A stretch of DNA of 17,173 nucleotides from Acidobacteriota bacterium (GTDB lineage Bacteria > Acidobacteriota > Polarisedimenticolia > Gp22-AA2), in contig JAPUIN010000044.1 of the NCBI GenBank assembly GCA_027297005.1, positions 1 through 17,173 on the forward strand, in the 5' to 3' direction. The position numbers were made by a program, and so were the translations under genes. Below the pieces are notes generated by a model. The model worked only from the letters and a program-made list of their open reading frames with translations, did no database searches and was not told the origin of the DNA. Positions 15,159-17,173 of this stretch are shown here, piece by piece; positions within the stretch are counted from its first letter, which is position 1; every line of letters starts with the position of its first letter.

Positions 15159-16844
15159 TCAGTTCAGGCCCAGCACGCCGGTTCCCTGCTCGAAGACGAT
15201 GTCGACCGGGATGCCGGCCATGGCGAGGCGATCGAGGTCGGCCTGCAGCAGGAGGCCGATCCGCCCGCTCTCCGCGACCCACGCCTCGACCCCTTCGTAG
15301 TCGCCGTCACCCTGGAAGCGCAGGATCTTCTCCGACAGGGCGTCGGCAGCCTGTTTCATCCTGTCCATGTCGACGCGGTAGGTGCCGGTCGCATAGTCGC
15401 GGGCGAAGGCGCCCATCTTCTTGAAGAAATTGAAGCGCAACATGTTGGCCCGGCCATGGGCGCTGGCGGTGCCGAAGCGGGAAGAGCGAAAGATGCCCGC
15501 CAGGAAGGTCACGTAGTGATCCTCGAGCGCGGTGCCGTCCAGCTCCCCCTGCTCGTGCAGCTTCGTCACCATGTACAGCCCGAGCACATCGGCCTTCCCC
15601 TCCTCGAGCGCCGAGGCCTGTTTCTTCATGGCCTGGCGTACGGTCATCTTGCCGGCGATGGTGTTCTTGATGCCGAGCCCGTGGGCGATCTCGTGGAACA
15701 TCGTGTTGGAGAAGAAGGCGTCGAAGGTGACGTGCCTGCGCTGGTCCTCCGCGATCAGCATGCCGGCGATCGGCTGCAGGATCTCGTCGAACTTCGCCTT
15801 CATGGCGTTCTTCAGCTGCAGACGGCGCGTCCCCTTCTGCAGCTGGACCTCTTCGTCGTTCGGCAGGTTAATCGCGATCGTCTTCGATCCGGCGTTGCAG
15901 TCCCCCGCGTAGTACAGCACGTCGTAGGCATTCAGGTCCGAGTTGGCCCCCGGCGTCTCCTGCTTGTACGGGTCCGGCACCGGCAGTCCCCGCTGCAGGG
16001 CGGGGAGCATCATCGCGTACCTGGTCAGACGCCTGCTCCACTCGAAATCCTTCAGCAGGACGTACGCCTCGTAGGCCGCCTTGTAGCCGTAGCGGCTGTC
16101 CTCGTAGGTTTCGATCGGGCCGATCACGATGTCGATGGCGTTCTCCTTCATGTCCATCCAGGCCAGATCGCTCGAACGGTATTCGTCGGTCAGGAGCGCC
16201 TGCGCGCGCAGCTCGAGGTAGTTCCTGAAGCCAGTGTCCTCGGCCAGCGCGCTTGCCTCCATGAGCTTCGCCGAGGCCTTCTGAACCTGCGGGGCGAACA
16301 CGTCGCGGTAAGGCAGAGCAACGAGCCCCCCTCCGTCGTCGCGACGCACGATGGTATAGAGACTCTTCAGGGCGCGCGCCTTCTCCTCGGAGGCAGTCAC
16401 CGCCGCGTCGAACTCCTCCTTCGTCATGTCGGACGGATAGAAGGTCGCGCCCTCGGGCTTGCTGCCGACTCCGGCGATGAACGGCTCGTTCCCCGCCAGG
16501 CGGTCCCAGGGGCCGTAGTTGATCCCGGCAAAGCGCCGCGCGCCCGGATCACTGATGGCTTCGAGGAATTCCCGCTTGTCCCCGTATGCCTGCAGCCAGA
16601 ATGCCTCGTCCATCGCCTCGGCCGCCTCGATCAGCAGCGGGATCATCCGGCGCTGGTTGTCGGTCAGCCCGCTCAGATCAGCGGTCAGACGCACGCTCGT
16701 GTACTTGGCCAGCCTGCCCTCGCTCTCCGAACGGCCGCTGCTGCTCCGTCGCCCCGTCCCGCCCTCCTGCGACCCGTCGCCGGTGCACGCGAGCGACACC
16801 GCGACCAGAGCGAAAAGGAGAGTCGCGATCATCCCGTTTCTCAT
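15159..16844 (-). CDS. M49-like (dipeptidyl-peptidase III-type) lipoprotein metallopeptidase
   Basis: A probable zinc peptidase of 561 residues anchored to the envelope. A lipoprotein signal (MRNGMIATLLFALVAVSLAC) precedes a Gly/Ser-rich linker. The zinc site is TMFHEIAHGLG (H384, E385, H388), and 26 residues on is ALEEGKADVLGLYM, whose E414/E415 supply the third ligand. Classical M49 enzymes use HExxGH with an inserted residue and EECRAE; this protein has a plain HExxH and EEGKAD, as in the bacterial DPP III-like branch. Other family-like blocks are NYGPWDRLAGNEPFIAGVG, FYPSDMTKEEFDA and KTIAINLPNDEEV. ATG 16844 has GAGG seven bases upstream; GTG 16850 is in frame but overlaps that site less well. 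Whether it is an aminodipeptidase cannot be told from sequence. Confidence 0.82.
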   Translation of the reverse strand: MRNGMIATLLFALVAVSLACTGDGSQEGGTGRRSSSGRSESEGRLAKYTSVRLTADLSGLTDNQRRMIPLLIEAAEAMDEAFWLQAYGDKREFLEAISDPGARRFAGINYGPWDRLAGNEPFIAGVGSKPEGATFYPSDMTKEEFDAAVTASEEKARALKSLYTIVRRDDGGGLVALPYRDVFAPQVQKASAKLMEASALAEDTGFRNYLELRAQALLTDEYRSSDLAWMDMKENAIDIVIGPIETYEDSRYGYKAAYEAYVLLKDFEWSRRLTRYAMMLPALQRGLPVPDPYKQETPGANSDLNAYDVLYYAGDCNAGSKTIAINLPNDEEVQLQKGTRRLQLKNAMKAKFDEILQPIAGMLIAEDQRRHVTFDAFFSNTMFHEIAHGLGIKNTIAGKMTVRQAMKKQASALEEGKADVLGLYMVTKLHEQGELDGTALEDHYVTFLAGIFRSSRFGTASAHGRANMLRFNFFKKMGAFARDYATGTYRVDMDRMKQAADALSEKILRFQGDGDYEGVEAWVAESGRIGLLLQADLDRLAMAGIPVDIVFEQGTGVLGLN

Positions 16845-16883
16845 TGGCACACCTCCCTCCTATGCTTCAAACTCGAAGGGATC

Positions 16884-16923
16884 CTCTCCTCGAGAGTATC
16901 TTCGCCTGAAGAAAGTCTTCGGC
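16884..16923. repeat. Two adjacent small hairpins upstream of the M49-like gene
   Basis: CTCTC-CTC-GAGAG (16884-16896) and GCC-T-GAAGA-AAG-TCTTC-GGC (16904-16923) lie side by side in the 93-base gap. They could end the transcript of the upstream partial gene or shape the leader of the peptidase mRNA. No T-tract follows either one. Confidence 0.3.
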
Positions 16924-16937
16924 TTCCGACGGATTCT

Positions 16938-17173
16938 CTAGGAAGGCTTCTCGAACTTCAAGAGATACCGGTCCATCTTGTATCGGCCTTCCTCAAAGCC
17001 GGTGATCGAATGATCGTCGTCGGGATTGGCGAGCATGTCGGAGCTGCCCGCGAGCGTGAACCCACCCGAGGTGAAGTCCTCGATGACGACTCGCTCGTTC
17101 AGTCGATGCGTCTCTTCGTCCCAGTCCGGCTTGTCGGTCGCGACCTCGACGATCCCGACCACGCCGCCCGGCT
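16938..17173 (-). CDS. Unknown protein, C-terminal part only (start beyond right edge)
   Basis: The reverse strand is open from the right edge to a TAG at 16938-16940. The visible 78 residues (PGGVVGIVEVATDKPDWDEE near the edge, ending EEGRYKMDRYLLKFEKPS) are charged and look like beta strands. I do not recognise the family. A GTG at 17162 lies in frame, but the frame stays open beyond it and no ribosome binding site is visible, so it is more likely internal. It lies on the same strand as, and 93 bases upstream of, the M49-like gene, so co-transcription is possible. Confidence 0.55.
   Translation of the reverse strand, partial: PGGVVGIVEVATDKPDWDEETHRLNERVVIEDFTSGGFTLAGSSDMLANPDDDHSITGFEEGRYKMDRYLLKFEKPS

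Noticed and set aside
1..17173. CRISPR arrays, insertion sequences, tRNA or rRNA genes, phage or toxin-antitoxin modules
   Set aside because: None seen: no spaced direct-repeat series, no transposase motifs, no tRNA-like cloverleaf and no rRNA-like stretch on reading both strands.

Overview
The window is high-GC bacterial chromosomal DNA with short intergenic gaps, frequent strand switching and mostly single-gene transcription units. A membrane Ser/Thr kinase with TolB-like and TPR parts, an FHA protein, sigma-70/ECF-type factors, a DUF4382 lipoprotein and several exported metallopeptidases suggest a kinase-rich, Gram-negative, soil- or sediment-type lineage. Acidobacteriota or a neighbouring uncultured phylum would fit. 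This placement is inferred from gene content only; there is no rRNA or tRNA in the window to confirm it.

Layout from left to right. 1-1397 (-): malate synthase, cut by the left edge. 1690-2304 (+): small membrane lipoprotein of unknown function. 2417-4927 (+): membrane Ser/Thr kinase with TolB-like and TPR sensor part. 5022-6359 (-): exported MsrB-MsrA methionine sulfoxide reductase fusion. 6462-7292 (-): XRE/MmyB-type regulator, divergent from 7416-7955 (+), an exported SnoaL/NTF2-like protein, with a repeat-rich operator between them. 8080-8637 (+): DUF4382 lipoprotein. 8761-9045 (+): broken sigma-factor remnant. 9023-10003 (+): CBS/cysteine-synthase-like PLP enzyme. 10106-10519 (+): FHA protein, tail to tail with 10521-11198 (-), a sigma-70-family factor. 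11410-12720 (+): unrecognised exported protein with a doubtful C-terminus. 12962-15106 (+): M13 (neprilysin-type) metallopeptidase, convergent with 15159-16844 (-), an M49-like (DPP III-type) lipoprotein peptidase. 16938-17173 (-): 3' part of an unrecognised gene.

There is no operon that makes these genes a single system. Two loose themes appear. One is signalling: the kinase, the FHA protein, the sigma factor and the XRE regulator. The other is envelope proteins: the Msr fusion, two zinc peptidases and several lipoproteins. I found no mobile element, CRISPR array, tRNA or rRNA. The items most worth a second look are the interrupted and truncated sigma-factor fragment, the composite operator between the XRE and SnoaL genes, the MsrB-MsrA fusion with unusual cysteine content, and a possible frameshift at a run of seven C in the 11410-12720 gene. 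I did not find convincing evidence of a wholly new biological system.
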